The notes: generated by a model not told the origin, from the sequence alone. Shown: positions 28,092 through 37,323, counted from the stretch's first letter. The stretch is DNA of 64,000 bases from Pseudomonadota bacterium (GCA_023412805.1 JAEZRM010000065.1:1-64000); one strand, 5' to 3'. Numbers and translations are program-made.

Positions 28092-28128
28092 CTTTTCATT
28101 ATTTGAAAAGCTATGTTATTAGTTGAAA
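28092..28128. promoter_or_regulatory. inverted repeat plus half-site upstream of livJ, candidate IclR operator
   Basis: CTTTTCA (28092-28098) and TGAAAAG (28104-28110) form a 7-bp inverted repeat with the 5-base spacer TTATT. A further TGAAA half-site lies at 28124-28128, exactly 20 bp (two helix turns) beyond the matching TGAAA. The block is AT-rich against a GC-rich background and starts 19 bp upstream of the livJ ATG. IclR-family proteins often bind such palindromes with an extra half-site. It is the best candidate target of the operon's own regulator. Confidence 0.5.
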
Positions 28129-28413
28129 TGGTGGCACGAGTTCTTAACGAGTGCAAGAGGCGCGCGCTCGCGCGGCGACGGCGTGCGCACCGAACCGCAC
28201 TCGTGGCCCAACGCAAAGCCGATCCCGCGCCACGCCCATCAGGCGGCGTTGCTCAAGGCCGGTCGCAGAACATGAAAGCAATCTGAGGCGCGTGCCCGCA
28301 AAACTGCGGCGGAAGATGGCGCAGCGCTAGCGCGCGAGTGGAATACCCACGTGCTTGACGGAGCGTGTTGTGGATTAAGCCGCGTCCATGAAGAGCGCGC
28401 GCGCTATGTGTGC

Positions 28414-28434
28414 GAGCCCGCTGGTCACGGGCTC
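28414..28434 (-). terminator. GC-rich hairpin after ilvH, possible terminator
   Basis: GAGCCCG (28414-28420) and CGGGCTC (28428-28434) form a 7-bp stem with a 7-base loop, about 30 bp beyond the ilvH stop. There is no T run after it on the minus strand, so intrinsic termination is uncertain. Confidence 0.3.
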
Positions 28435-28463
28435 ACTCTTCGGCGCGCCGCTCCGCGCCGTTA

Positions 28464-29024
28464 TCACTTCTGATCAGCAAGCCCCTGCGCGCCGCGCGCC
28501 ATGGCCGCGATACCCGTGCGCGAAACTTCCACGAGACCCAGCTCGCGCATGATCGAGATGAACTGCTCGATCTTCGACGACTTGCCGGTGATCTCGAATA
28601 CGAAATGCTCGGTCGAGGTATCGACGACGCTCGCGCGGAAAATTTCGGCAAGTCGCAAGGCTTCGATGCGCTTCTCGCCCTTGCCCGCCACTTTGACCAG
28701 CGCGAGTTCACGCTCGATGGGCTGACCGCCGACAGTGAGGTCGGTGACGCTGTGCACCGGCACCAGTCGATCGAGCTGATTGCGGATCTGCGTCAGCACC
28801 ATCGGGGTGCCGGTCGTGACGACGGTGAAGCGCGAGAGGCGTCGCGCCTCGTCTGTCTCGGAGACAGTCAGGCTCTCGATATTGTAGCCGCGCCCGGAGA
28901 AGAGCGAGGCGATGCGCGCCAGCACGCCCGGCTCGTTGTCGACCAGGATGGAAAATGTGTGCCGCTCGCTGGCGTCCTTGCGCTCCTCGAGGAAGTAGGC
29001 GGAGCCGGTGCCTTTCTCTGACAT
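28464..29024 (-). CDS. ilvH: acetolactate synthase small (regulatory) subunit IlvH
   Basis: A 186-residue protein. The N-terminal ACT domain includes HTFSILVDNEPGVLARIA and FSGRGYNIESLTVS, where valine feedback binding occurs in the family. The C-terminal domain includes RIEALRLAEIFRASVVD and MRELGLVEVSRTG. It activates and confers valine sensitivity on the large subunit in branched-chain amino-acid synthesis. It is separated from the large-subunit gene (30708-32483) by a GST and a transglutaminase gene, an unusual arrangement. Confidence 0.95.
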   Translation of the reverse strand: MSEKGTGSAYFLEERKDASERHTFSILVDNEPGVLARIASLFSGRGYNIESLTVSETDEARRLSRFTVVTTGTPMVLTQIRNQLDRLVPVHSVTDLTVGGQPIERELALVKVAGKGEKRIEALRLAEIFRASVVDTSTEHFVFEITGKSSKIEQFISIMRELGLVEVSRTGIAAMARGAQGLADQK

Positions 29025-29042
29025 GGCGAATATCCTGTGCCG

Positions 29043-29753
29043 TTAGGCTTTGTGGCGGGGATGATCGGTGCGCGCGGCACCCGAATGAAAAGTCTCGACG
29101 GGCGTCCAGCCTTCTTCGTAGTGGTCGATGGTCCAGGGCTCCGCGAGAGCTTCGGTCCGCCACTTCACGAATGCCGGGTGCGAGAGCACCGCGTCCATGT
29201 AGCGCCGCGTCTCCGACGAGACGGGCACCTGATACGTATCGAGGCGCGTCACGACGGGCGCGAACATCGCATCAGCAGCGCCGAACGCGCCGTAGAGAAA
29301 TTGCCCGTCCGCGCCGAAGCGGCGGCGCGCGTCAGCCCACAGGCCCTCGAGGCGCCGCACGTTGTCGGCAACATCGGAGCCGAGATCGCGTGGCGCGAAA
29401 CGCTTGGAAAGGTTCATCGGGCACGCGCCGCGGAGGGCCTGAAAGCCGGCGTGCATCTCATTGCCGACTGCGCGGGCGTGTGCGCGCGCCTTCACGTCGG
29501 CAGGCCACACACTTTTCTGCGGAAGGCGCTCATGGAGATACTCCATGATGGCGAGGCTTTCCCAGATCGTGACATCCCCATCAACAAGGCAGGGCATCTT
29601 GCCCGTCGGTGAGACATCGAGCATCCGCGCCTTCGAATCCGGAAAGTACATCGGAATGACCGTTTCCTCGAACGGGATGTCGAGGGCGGTCATCAGGATC
29701 CACGGCCTGAGCGACCAGGACGAATAGAGCTTGTTGGCGATGTAGAGGTGCAT
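29043..29753 (-). CDS. glutathione S-transferase family protein
   Basis: A 236-residue protein. The thioredoxin-fold N-terminal domain has YSSWSLRPW, with a Ser in the usual glutathione-activating position, then SPTGKMPCLVDGD (cis-Pro region) and WESLAIMEYL. The all-helical C-terminal domain follows (LYGAFGAADAMFAPVVTRL). The ATG at 29753 starts at the family N terminus; the open frame to 29783 is not needed. It lies 18 bp before ilvH. Substrate unknown. Confidence 0.9.
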   Translation of the reverse strand: MHLYIANKLYSSWSLRPWILMTALDIPFEETVIPMYFPDSKARMLDVSPTGKMPCLVDGDVTIWESLAIMEYLHERLPQKSVWPADVKARAHARAVGNEMHAGFQALRGACPMNLSKRFAPRDLGSDVADNVRRLEGLWADARRRFGADGQFLYGAFGAADAMFAPVVTRLDTYQVPVSSETRRYMDAVLSHPAFVKWRTEALAEPWTIDHYEEGWTPVETFHSGAARTDHPRHKA

Positions 29754-29779
29754 GATATCTTCCCACACGAGACCGCGCA

Positions 29780-30652
29780 TCAATGCGCGCGCCCCTCCAG
29801 TCGATTACGCGAACTCAAATGCCACGGCGGCGTCAGCCTGCCTTTCGCCAGTTTCTCCAGCGCCACGACGTTGCCCGATGCCACAGCCGCGATCACGTCA
29901 GCAGCAAGACGATCGCAAGCAACGAGGTCATCGCGCGAGATACGCTTGCTCTCGTCATCGGCACTGCGCCACGAATCCCAAGCCGACATATGACGGTTGG
30001 CGAGAGCCAGCAGGTCGCGATGCAGATTGAGGCTCAGAAACCAGAGACCATCCGCGTCGCCGTGCCCGAAGTCATGGGGCGCAGCATCTCCTGAGCGCGC
30101 CAGCACCCACGCCATGGGCGCGGGAACGAACGCGCCGCTCGGCAGGTCCGCTGTATCGAAGGCGATTGCCAGATGCTCGCGCTGAAGTGCGTCGATCTGA
30201 GCATCGGCAGCAGCCCATCTCTGCTGTTCCGCGATCCAGTACTCGCAGATCCAGTGATCGGCGAAGCGGCGGCCGGCGAAGTACGTCGCAAATCCACAGC
30301 GCACGCGTGCCGGGATCGCGCGATGGCGCAGCGCGCTGCACATGAGCAGCGCAAAATCCCGGCAGGTACCGAACGGGCGCTGCGTCGGTGCGCGATGGGC
30401 TATCAGCGAACCGCCGAAGCGCTGCTGGATCTCGGCGAGGCGATCAGCCACCGGCTTGGTCTCACGCGGCAGTGGCGTTCCTGAAGAAATGCCATACTTG
30501 TCTGCCCAGGACGTATGGATGATCAGCCCTGACATGATATCGCAGAGCGCCGGCGCACCGGCGGGCAGCGCATCGTAGAGAGATGCGAGACCCGCTGGAT
30601 GCGTCAGCAGATCATGCTGCGCGTAGTGCTGCAGTGTGTGCGAAGGCATCAT
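29780..30652 (-). CDS. transglutaminase-like cysteine peptidase-fold protein
   Basis: A 290-residue protein with the transglutaminase-core triad: Cys in FGTCRDFALLMCSALR, His in RFADHWICEYW and Asp in WAAADAQID. There is no signal peptide or membrane helix, so it is probably cytoplasmic. Bacterial members are usually proteases or amidases rather than crosslinking enzymes. It lies between ilvI and the GST and ilvH genes, all on one strand with short gaps. Its start is one of two adjacent ATG codons at 30652. Confidence 0.88.
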   Translation of the reverse strand: MMPSHTLQHYAQHDLLTHPAGLASLYDALPAGAPALCDIMSGLIIHTSWADKYGISSGTPLPRETKPVADRLAEIQQRFGGSLIAHRAPTQRPFGTCRDFALLMCSALRHRAIPARVRCGFATYFAGRRFADHWICEYWIAEQQRWAAADAQIDALQREHLAIAFDTADLPSGAFVPAPMAWVLARSGDAAPHDFGHGDADGLWFLSLNLHRDLLALANRHMSAWDSWRSADDESKRISRDDLVACDRLAADVIAAVASGNVVALEKLAKGRLTPPWHLSSRNRLEGRAH

Positions 30653-30707
30653 GACATCCGCCGAAGGCGTGAGTGAGCAGCCGGTTCAATGCTCGCGCGC
30701 GCAGCGC

Positions 30708-32483
30708 TTACACCAGTACCTTGCCTTCCTTGCCGATGGCCTTGTCGATCTCCTCCGCCGAGATGTCCTCGCCGAGCAGCATCTGATTGTGCGCCTTGCC
30801 CGAGGGGATCATCGGGAAGCAGTTGGCAAGCGCGGCAACACGACAGTCGAAGATGACCGGCTTGTCCTTCACGGCGATCATGGCCTTGATGGCATCATCG
30901 AGCTCAGAGGGATGATCACAGCGCATGCCGACGCCGCCGTAGGCTTCCGCGAGCTTGACGAAGTCCGGCAGCGCTTCCGTGTAGCTCTCGGAGTAGCGGT
31001 TACCGTGCAGGAGCTGCTGCCACTGGCGCACCATACCCATATACTGATTGTTCAGGATGAAGATCTTGACCGGCAGACGGTACTGCACGGCCGTCGCCAT
31101 CTCCTGGATGTTCATGAGGATCGAGGCGTCACCGGCAACGTCGATGCAAAGCGCCTTCGGATGCGCGATCTGCGCGCCGATCGCGGCCGGGAGCCCATAG
31201 CCCATGGTGCCGAGGCCGCCGCTCGTCAGCCAACGGTTCGGCTCGTCGAACTTCAGGAACTGCGCCGCCCACATCTGGTGCTGGCCGACTTCCGTCGAGA
31301 TATAGACGTCGCGGTCCTTGATGTGCGCCTGCAGTCGCTCCAGCGCGAGCTGCGGCATGATCACGTCAGCCTGCGACTTGTACTTGAGGCTGTTGACGGC
31401 ACGCCACTGATCGATCTGCTTCCACCAGCCCTTGAGCGCGCTCTTCTCGGGCGTCGCCGCGAGGCCGCGCCAGGCGCGGATCATGTCCTCGAGCACATAG
31501 GCGCAATCACCGACAATCGGCACATCCACCTTGATATTCTTGTTGATCGAGGAGGGATCGATATCGATGTGGATCTTGCGACTGCCGGGCGAGAAGGCAT
31601 CGGTGCGGCCCGTGATGCGGTCGTCGAAGCGGGCGCCGATGTTGATCAGCAGATCGCAATCGTGCATCGCCATGTTGGATTCGTACGTGCCGTGCATGCC
31701 GAGCATGCCGAGCCACTGCTTGTCGGACGCCGGATAGGCACCGAGGCCCATGAGCGTCGACGTGATCGGGAAGCCCGTCTGGCGGACGAGCTCACGCAGG
31801 AGCTGGCTCGCCTTGGGGCCGGAATTGATGACACCACCGCCCGTGTAAAACATAGGCTTCTTGGCGGCGGCCATCAGCTCGACGGCGCGCTGGATGGCCG
31901 GCTGGTCGCCCTTGAGCTTCGGCCGGTAGCTCTTGTGTGCGATCGGCGTGTTCGAGGCCGAGACGTACGTGCCGGTCGCGAACTGCACGTCCTTGGGAAT
32001 GTCGACGACGACAGGACCGGGACGGCCGCTCTTCGCGATATAGAACGCTTCATGCAGGATGCGGGCGAGATCGTTGACGTCCTTCACCAGCCAGTTGTGC
32101 TTGGTGCAGGGGCGCGTGATGCCGATCGTGTCGCACTCCTGGAAGGCGTCATTGCCGATGAGGTGCGTCGGCACCTGCCCCGTGAGACAGACGACGGGAA
32201 TCGAATCCATCAGGGCATCCGTGAGCCCGGTGACGGCATTGGTCGCGCCAGGGCCCGAGGTGACGAGCACGACGCCGACCTTGCCGGTCGAACGCGCATA
32301 GCCCTCGGCAGCATGGACGGCGCCACCCTCCTGGCGAACGAGGATGTGCTTCACCTGCTCCTGCTGGAAAAGCTCGTCGTAAATGGGCAGCACGGCACCG
32401 CCCGGATAGCCGAATACGAAGTCGACTCCCTGCTCGGCCAGAACCTTGATCACCATTTCGGCGCCGGTCATCGTGCGTGCCAT
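30708..32483 (-). CDS. ilvI: acetolactate synthase large (catalytic) subunit
   Basis: A 591-residue thiamine-diphosphate enzyme making acetolactate or acetohydroxybutyrate for valine, leucine and isoleucine synthesis. N-terminal FGYPGGAVLPIYDEL, the middle FAD-binding domain, and the C-terminal TPP motif GDASILMNIQEMAT with NNQYMGMVRQWQ are all present. The open frame extends to 32549; the ATG at 32483 is chosen because AAGGGGAG precedes it and homology starts there. Whether it should be named ilvB or ilvI cannot be settled from sequence; ilvI follows common use in this group. Confidence 0.95.
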   Translation of the reverse strand: MARTMTGAEMVIKVLAEQGVDFVFGYPGGAVLPIYDELFQQEQVKHILVRQEGGAVHAAEGYARSTGKVGVVLVTSGPGATNAVTGLTDALMDSIPVVCLTGQVPTHLIGNDAFQECDTIGITRPCTKHNWLVKDVNDLARILHEAFYIAKSGRPGPVVVDIPKDVQFATGTYVSASNTPIAHKSYRPKLKGDQPAIQRAVELMAAAKKPMFYTGGGVINSGPKASQLLRELVRQTGFPITSTLMGLGAYPASDKQWLGMLGMHGTYESNMAMHDCDLLINIGARFDDRITGRTDAFSPGSRKIHIDIDPSSINKNIKVDVPIVGDCAYVLEDMIRAWRGLAATPEKSALKGWWKQIDQWRAVNSLKYKSQADVIMPQLALERLQAHIKDRDVYISTEVGQHQMWAAQFLKFDEPNRWLTSGGLGTMGYGLPAAIGAQIAHPKALCIDVAGDASILMNIQEMATAVQYRLPVKIFILNNQYMGMVRQWQQLLHGNRYSESYTEALPDFVKLAEAYGGVGMRCDHPSELDDAIKAMIAVKDKPVIFDCRVAALANCFPMIPSGKAHNQMLLGEDISAEEIDKAIGKEGKVLV

Positions 32484-32661
32484 GAGGCTCCCCTTTGCTT
32501 CGCCACGAAGCACGCCATAATGCTGCGATCGGCCACGAGGGCCGCTCACGCGAGCAGGCGAGCTTCGGATGTAGGCGCGTCTTTGATCTCAAGTGGCAGC
32601 ACGGTCAAGCGAATTCGATTTATGTGGCTCTATATGGCATAAAATAGTTTCAATGTTGCGA

Positions 32662-33528
32662 TTATATGGACGTCCACGCAATCATATTACGTCTGATCCA
32701 GATTTCCTGGCGTTTGACGTATTGACGGGTTTCGAGCTTTCCCGCTTCGATTGCCGCTGCAAGATCGATCTCACCCCTCAGATGACTTAGAAGTGGGCGC
32801 AGGCCGTGAGCGCGGGCTGCGGGAAGCTCGGGATCGAGATCGAGCACCGCAATCGCGCGCGCCTCATCCAAGGCCCCCTCCGCGACCATTGCGTCGAACC
32901 TTCTGTCGACCCGATGGCGCACCTCGGCGCGGGGGCGCCGAATGACGTAGCACTCCGCATCGGCTTCGCGGACGAGAGGTACGCCCGGCCGCCGCTGCCA
33001 TTCAGCAAGCGAAATACCTGTGCTGTCGATGACCTCCAGCGCACGGACGATGCGCTGCGTATCCCCCGGACCGAGGCGAGCGGCCATTTCCGGATCACGT
33101 TCGGCGAGCACGGTGTGGAGCTGTACGGCCGCACGGAGACCAGCTTCGCGCCGCCAGTGGATGCGGATCTCCGGATCGACCGGCGGCACAGGCGCCAGGC
33201 CTTCCAGCAGCGCCTTGAAATAGAGCCCCGTCCCACCGACGATGACCGGCCGGCGACCGGCGTCCGTACACCACGCGAGCGCCTCGGCGACATCATCGAG
33301 CCAGCGGCCGACCGAATAGGCATCCCGCACACTGACATGGCCGAACAGACGATGCGGGGCCTGAGCCTCCTCGTCCGGCGTCGGGCGTGCGGTCAGAATG
33401 CGCAGCTCACGATAAACCTGCATGGAGTCGGCATTGATGATCGCGCCGCCATGCCGAAGCGCCATCTCCAGCGCCAGGGCCGATTTTCCCGAAGCCGTCG
33501 GCCCCGCGATGAGGATCGGACCCGGCAT
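32662..33528 (-). CDS. miaA: tRNA dimethylallyltransferase MiaA
   Basis: A 288-residue enzyme that adds the dimethylallyl group to A37 of tRNAs reading UNN codons. The P-loop GPTASGKSALAL, INADSMQVYRELRI, VIVGGTGLYFKALLEG and the C-terminal TRQYVKRQEIWIRR are family-defining. It is followed by an AT-richer gap of about 180 bp before ilvI. It is six bases downstream of ruvX, so the two are probably cotranscribed. Confidence 0.95.
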   Translation of the reverse strand: MPGPILIAGPTASGKSALALEMALRHGGAIINADSMQVYRELRILTARPTPDEEAQAPHRLFGHVSVRDAYSVGRWLDDVAEALAWCTDAGRRPVIVGGTGLYFKALLEGLAPVPPVDPEIRIHWRREAGLRAAVQLHTVLAERDPEMAARLGPGDTQRIVRALEVIDSTGISLAEWQRRPGVPLVREADAECYVIRRPRAEVRHRVDRRFDAMVAEGALDEARAIAVLDLDPELPAARAHGLRPLLSHLRGEIDLAAAIEAGKLETRQYVKRQEIWIRRNMIAWTSI

Positions 33529-33534
33529 GACACG

Positions 33535-34071
33535 CTATTGTCCCGATAGCCGCAGTGCACGCATTCGGTCGAGCGCGCCCTGGAGAATCAGCGTCGCCGC
33601 CATCTTGTCGATAACCTCGGCGCGGCGCTTACGCGACGCATCGGCCTCGATCAGCAGGCGCTCGGCTTCGGCGGTGGTGAGGCGCTCATCCCACATGAGA
33701 ACGGGCACATTGGTCAGGGGCCCGATCAATCGCGCGAACGAGCGCGATGCCTGCGCACGTGGCCCGACTGAACCATCGAGACCAATCGGCAGACCGATGA
33801 CGAGGCCGGCAATTTTATGCTCGCGCACAAGCGCGACGAGGCGCTCGGCATCGGCCTTGAACTTGGTACGACGTATCGTTTCGAGTCCGCTCGCAATCGT
33901 GCGCGAGAGGTCGGACAGCGCGAGACCGAGCGTCTTCGTGCCCACATCGATGCCGATGAGGCGCGCGCCAGCGGGCAGCGCGGCCGCGAAGGCCTCGACA
34001 TCGAGGATCGTCGCGACAGGCGCCTTGGCCTTCACGCAAGCGTCAGCAACGGGGGGTTTATCGCTTGTCAT
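33535..34071 (-). CDS. ruvX: Holliday junction resolvase-type RNase H-fold protein RuvX (YqgF)
   Basis: A 178-residue protein. The RNase H-fold motif IGIDVGTKTLGLALSD carries the first catalytic Asp, LVIGLPIGLDGS follows, and VLMWDERLTTAEAE gives the DER motif. Family members act in 16S rRNA 5' processing and have been proposed as resolvases. The ATG at 34071 is preferred over an upstream start at 34095. It is the first gene of a pair with miaA and is divergent from the UPF0173 gene. Confidence 0.94.
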   Translation of the reverse strand: MTSDKPPVADACVKAKAPVATILDVEAFAAALPAGARLIGIDVGTKTLGLALSDLSRTIASGLETIRRTKFKADAERLVALVREHKIAGLVIGLPIGLDGSVGPRAQASRSFARLIGPLTNVPVLMWDERLTTAEAERLLIEADASRKRRAEVIDKMAATLILQGALDRMRALRLSGQ

Positions 34072-34173
34072 TCGGGCCTTATACCTGCACTTCAAAGGTG
34101 ACGACAGGCCCGCCGAGGCCTCAAAGCTGACCCGGAATCGGGTACAGGTTCCCCCAAAGGAGTGAACGGCTCA

Positions 34174-34866
34174 ATGAAGATCACATGGTTTGGACATTCG
34201 TGCTTCCGCGTCGAAACTGGAAGCAGTGTGCTGCTGATCGACCCCTTTCTGAAGGGAAACCCGACGTTCGAGAAGTCCGGAATTGCCTGGGACAAGGCAG
34301 TCGATGGCGTGACCCACGTCGCCCTCACACATGGGCATGACGACCACATCGGCGATGCCGGCGAGATCTGCAAGCGCAATGGCGCCGCGCTGTTCGCCAA
34401 CTACGAGCTGGCCATGCACGTTGCATCGAAGGGCGCGGAAAAGCTGCAGCCCGGCAATACGGGCGGCAGCGTCGCCTTCGAGGACTTCGAGCTGACGCTG
34501 GTCGACGCGCTGCATTCGTCTTCGAGCGGTGGCGTTTATCTCGGCAATCCCAATGGCATCGTCGTCACTGCCAAGGAAGGCAAGACCCTCTATCACATGG
34601 GCGACACTGACATGTTCGGCGGCATGAGTTTGATCGCCGAGTTCCATAAGCCTGATATCGGTATCGTGCCGATCGGCGACCGCTTCACGATGGGCGGCAA
34701 GCGGGCGGCGTTCGCGTGCAAGAAGTTCTTCTCCTTCAAGACGATCCTGCCCTGCCACTACGCTACGTTCCCGGGGATGCTCGACCCCGACGCCTCGAAG
34801 TTCGTCGAGGCCATGGCCGGGCACAACGTCGCGGTGCCAAAAGTCGGCGAGACGGTGACGGCCTGA
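34174..34866 (+). CDS. UPF0173 metal-dependent hydrolase
   Basis: A 230-residue metallo-beta-lactamase-fold hydrolase. The metal motif is THGHDDHIGD, followed by YHMGDTDMFGG and LPCHYATFPG, typical of UPF0173 (YtkL-like). The N terminus MKITWFGHSCFRV is standard. AAGGAG is somewhat distant (about 13 bases) from the ATG at 34174; a GTG at 34162 would be too close. Substrate unknown. It is 88 bp upstream of the membrane-spermidine synthase fusion. Confidence 0.92.
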   Translation: MKITWFGHSCFRVETGSSVLLIDPFLKGNPTFEKSGIAWDKAVDGVTHVALTHGHDDHIGDAGEICKRNGAALFANYELAMHVASKGAEKLQPGNTGGSVAFEDFELTLVDALHSSSSGGVYLGNPNGIVVTAKEGKTLYHMGDTDMFGGMSLIAEFHKPDIGIVPIGDRFTMGGKRAAFACKKFFSFKTILPCHYATFPGMLDPDASKFVEAMAGHNVAVPKVGETVTA

Positions 34867-34954
34867 CGAAAGCCATCTATCGAATGCACGAGAACAGCGG
34901 CGCGGGCCAGGCCATGGGGGCCGTTCGCGCCGCAGATATGTGGAGCTGGTGACG

Positions 34955-37303
34955 ATGCAGGATCAAAGTGGCCCGGTGAATGGTCCCGCGACCGCCGAAG
35001 GTCCAGCCGCAGCGCCGAGTGTCGCAGATCCAGCCGGTACCGCCGGGCCGGGCATCCTTTGGCTCTTTACGCTGACGACGTTCGTCTCAGCACTGCTGCT
35101 GTTCTCGATCCAGCCGATGTTCGCCAAGATGGTGCTGCCCGTGCTCGGCGGATCGCCATCCGTGTGGGCAGTTGCGCTCTGCTTCTTCCAAGGCGCGCTC
35201 CTCGCCGGCTACTGCTATGCGCATCTCATCATCCGCCTGATCGGCGCACGCGCGAGCGGCTTCGTCCATCTCGCGGTGTGTCTCCTTGCTTTTGTCGTGC
35301 TCCCTATCGGACTCCCGGCGGGATGGTCGGAGCCGCCGACCGGCGAGCCCTATTTCTGGCAGCTGGGCCTGTTCACGGTTGCCGTCGGTCTGCCGTTTTT
35401 CGCCGTCGCCGCCAACGCACCGCTGCTGCAGGCGTGGTTCGCAGCGACCGGCCATCCGCACGGACGTGATCCGTACTTTCTCTATGCGGCGAGCAACCTC
35501 GGCAGTCTCATTGCTTTGCTGAGCTATCCTGTGCTGCTCGAGCCGGCTTTCGGCCTCAACGCACTGAGCGGTATCTGGACGATCGGCTTCATGGTGCTCG
35601 TCGCTCTACTGGCCGTATCCTATATCGCGGTACGCGCGGGCCGTGGCGCGGGCGATGTCGCGACGGGCTTAGAGCCGGCGGAGGATGCGGGGCCGCCGCC
35701 CGCATGGTCTTCGCGCCTCTCCTGGGTCGGCCTCGCACTCGTACCCTCTGCGCTGCTCACAGCCTTCACGACGCATGTATCGACGGACGTCGCCTCGGCG
35801 CCCCTTATCTGGGTGCTGCCGCTTGCGCTGTATCTTCTGACCTTCGTGCTCGTCTTCCGCGAGCGATCGCTGATCTCGATGCCGATCCTGCTCGTTGCGC
35901 ATCTGGCTTCGGTGATCGTTGCGCTGCTCGTCCTCTCGCAGACGGTCAAGGAAGGCTGGTTCCTGACGGCCAGCACTGGTGTCGCAGTCTTTTTCACGTC
36001 CGCGATGGTCGCACATCGCACGCTCTATGAAGCGCGGCCGCGTGCGGCCTATCTCACCGAATTCTATCTCTGGATGTCGCTCGGCGGGGTGCTCGGCGGC
36101 CTCTTTGCAGCGTTGATAGCCCCCAAGATCTTCCCGGAGATTTTCGAGTATCCGCTGTTGCTCGCACTCTCCATGGCCTGCCGCCCGCGCGCCCTGTCGA
36201 TCTCATGGAAGGATCGCGATGAGCTGCTGGTCATGTGGCTGCTCATTGCCACCGGCATTCTGGCGCTGATCTGGATCCCCTGGCTGGCGTCGACGTTTGA
36301 GCTGAATTACGGCCAGTACGGTTTGACAGCCGCCATCGTTGCGGTATTCGCGGTCGGCCTGCTGCTGTTCTGGAAATCGCCGCCGCGCCAACTCGTCATG
36401 GCGCTCATGATGTTCGCGGCGATCGTCCTCTATCCCTCGGGCGTGAGGCGCGGCGAGGCCGAGCGCAGCTACTTCGGCGTCTATCGCGTCGGCTCGGCGG
36501 GCGATTTCAACATCCTTATGCACGGCACGACGCTCCATGGCGCCCAGCGTGTACGCGATGAGAAGGGCGACGAGATCAAGGAGCGCCCTATCCCCGGCAC
36601 ATATTACTATCCGAAGAGCCCGATGGCGCAGTCGGTAAGCCTGATCGGCGCGGCCCTCGAAGCGACCACACCCGCCGGCAGCGAGCCGCTGCGCGGACGC
36701 TACGGTGTGATCGGTCTAGGCGCCGGCTCGCTCTCCTGCCTCGCAAAGCCCGGCGAACAGTGGCGCTTCTTCGAGATCGATCCGCTCATGGTCTCGATCG
36801 CCACCAATCCCGACAACTTCTCCTTCCTCTCGCGCTGCCAGCCCAACGCCGATGTCGTGCTCGGCGACGCCCGCCTCACCATGGGCAAGGAAGCCGACGG
36901 CAGCTTCGATCTGATCATCGTCGATGCCTTCTCATCGGATGCCGTGCCCGTGCACCTGATGACAGCGGAGGCGCTCAGCCTCTTCATGTCGAAGATCAAG
37001 CCGACGGGCGCATTCGTGCTGCACGTCTCGAACCGCTATCTCGACCTCGACGGCGTGGTCGCCGCCACGCTCCCGCTCGTCAAGGGCGCAAAGGCCGTCA
37101 TCGTGTCGGACGACGAAGCGGACGGCACCTATGCTCAGACGAGTTCGACGGTCGTCGTCGTCGCCAAGAGCGATGAGACCCTCGAGCCCTTCCGCAAGCT
37201 CGAGACAAATCTCGAGCTGGATGCGCGCGGGCTCAGGCCCTGGACCGATGATTTTTCCGATATCATCGGCCCCTTCCGCTCGAAGCTGAGGCTCAGGTAC
37301 TGA
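34955..37303 (+). CDS. membrane protein fused to a spermidine synthase-like domain
   Basis: A 782-residue protein. Residues about 30-510 hold roughly twelve or more membrane helices (for example TTFVSALLLFSIQPMFAKMV, then an MFS-like arrangement). The C-terminal part has the class I methyltransferase/spermidine synthase fold: YGVIGLGAGSLSCLA, FFEIDPLMVSIA, DVVLGDARL and FDLIIVDAFSSDAVPVHLMT. It matches the fused MFS/spermidine synthase group, whose role is not established. No other polyamine gene is nearby. The ATG at 34955 follows GGAG; a GTG at 34940 is the alternative. Confidence 0.86.
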   Translation: MQDQSGPVNGPATAEGPAAAPSVADPAGTAGPGILWLFTLTTFVSALLLFSIQPMFAKMVLPVLGGSPSVWAVALCFFQGALLAGYCYAHLIIRLIGARASGFVHLAVCLLAFVVLPIGLPAGWSEPPTGEPYFWQLGLFTVAVGLPFFAVAANAPLLQAWFAATGHPHGRDPYFLYAASNLGSLIALLSYPVLLEPAFGLNALSGIWTIGFMVLVALLAVSYIAVRAGRGAGDVATGLEPAEDAGPPPAWSSRLSWVGLALVPSALLTAFTTHVSTDVASAPLIWVLPLALYLLTFVLVFRERSLISMPILLVAHLASVIVALLVLSQTVKEGWFLTASTGVAVFFTSAMVAHRTLYEARPRAAYLTEFYLWMSLGGVLGGLFAALIAPKIFPEIFEYPLLLALSMACRPRALSISWKDRDELLVMWLLIATGILALIWIPWLASTFELNYGQYGLTAAIVAVFAVGLLLFWKSPPRQLVMALMMFAAIVLYPSGVRRGEAERSYFGVYRVGSAGDFNILMHGTTLHGAQRVRDEKGDEIKERPIPGTYYYPKSPMAQSVSLIGAALEATTPAGSEPLRGRYGVIGLGAGSLSCLAKPGEQWRFFEIDPLMVSIATNPDNFSFLSRCQPNADVVLGDARLTMGKEADGSFDLIIVDAFSSDAVPVHLMTAEALSLFMSKIKPTGAFVLHVSNRYLDLDGVVAATLPLVKGAKAVIVSDDEADGTYAQTSSTVVVVAKSDETLEPFRKLETNLELDARGLRPWTDDFSDIIGPFRSKLRLRY

Positions 37304-37323
37304 GAAACACGGGAGGCGACACC

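Larger units (their letters stand above)
28074..28463. other. 390-bp intergenic region between ilvH and livJ
   Basis: It holds the livJ promoter region with an inverted repeat near 28092-28128 and, at the other end, a hairpin just after ilvH (28414-28434). The middle (about 28140-28400) has several CG-rich repeats but no open frame or RNA gene that I recognise. Confidence 0.5.

Noticed and set aside
28131..28146. A sigma-54-like TGGCAC element upstream of livJ
   Set aside because: The -12 part (TTGC) is missing at the required spacing; CTTAA is found instead.
30636..32642. A 668-codon open frame on the plus strand opposite ilvI
   Set aside because: It mirrors the ilvI codon periodicity in high-GC DNA, has no recognisable domain, and the opposite frame is an unmistakable acetolactate synthase.
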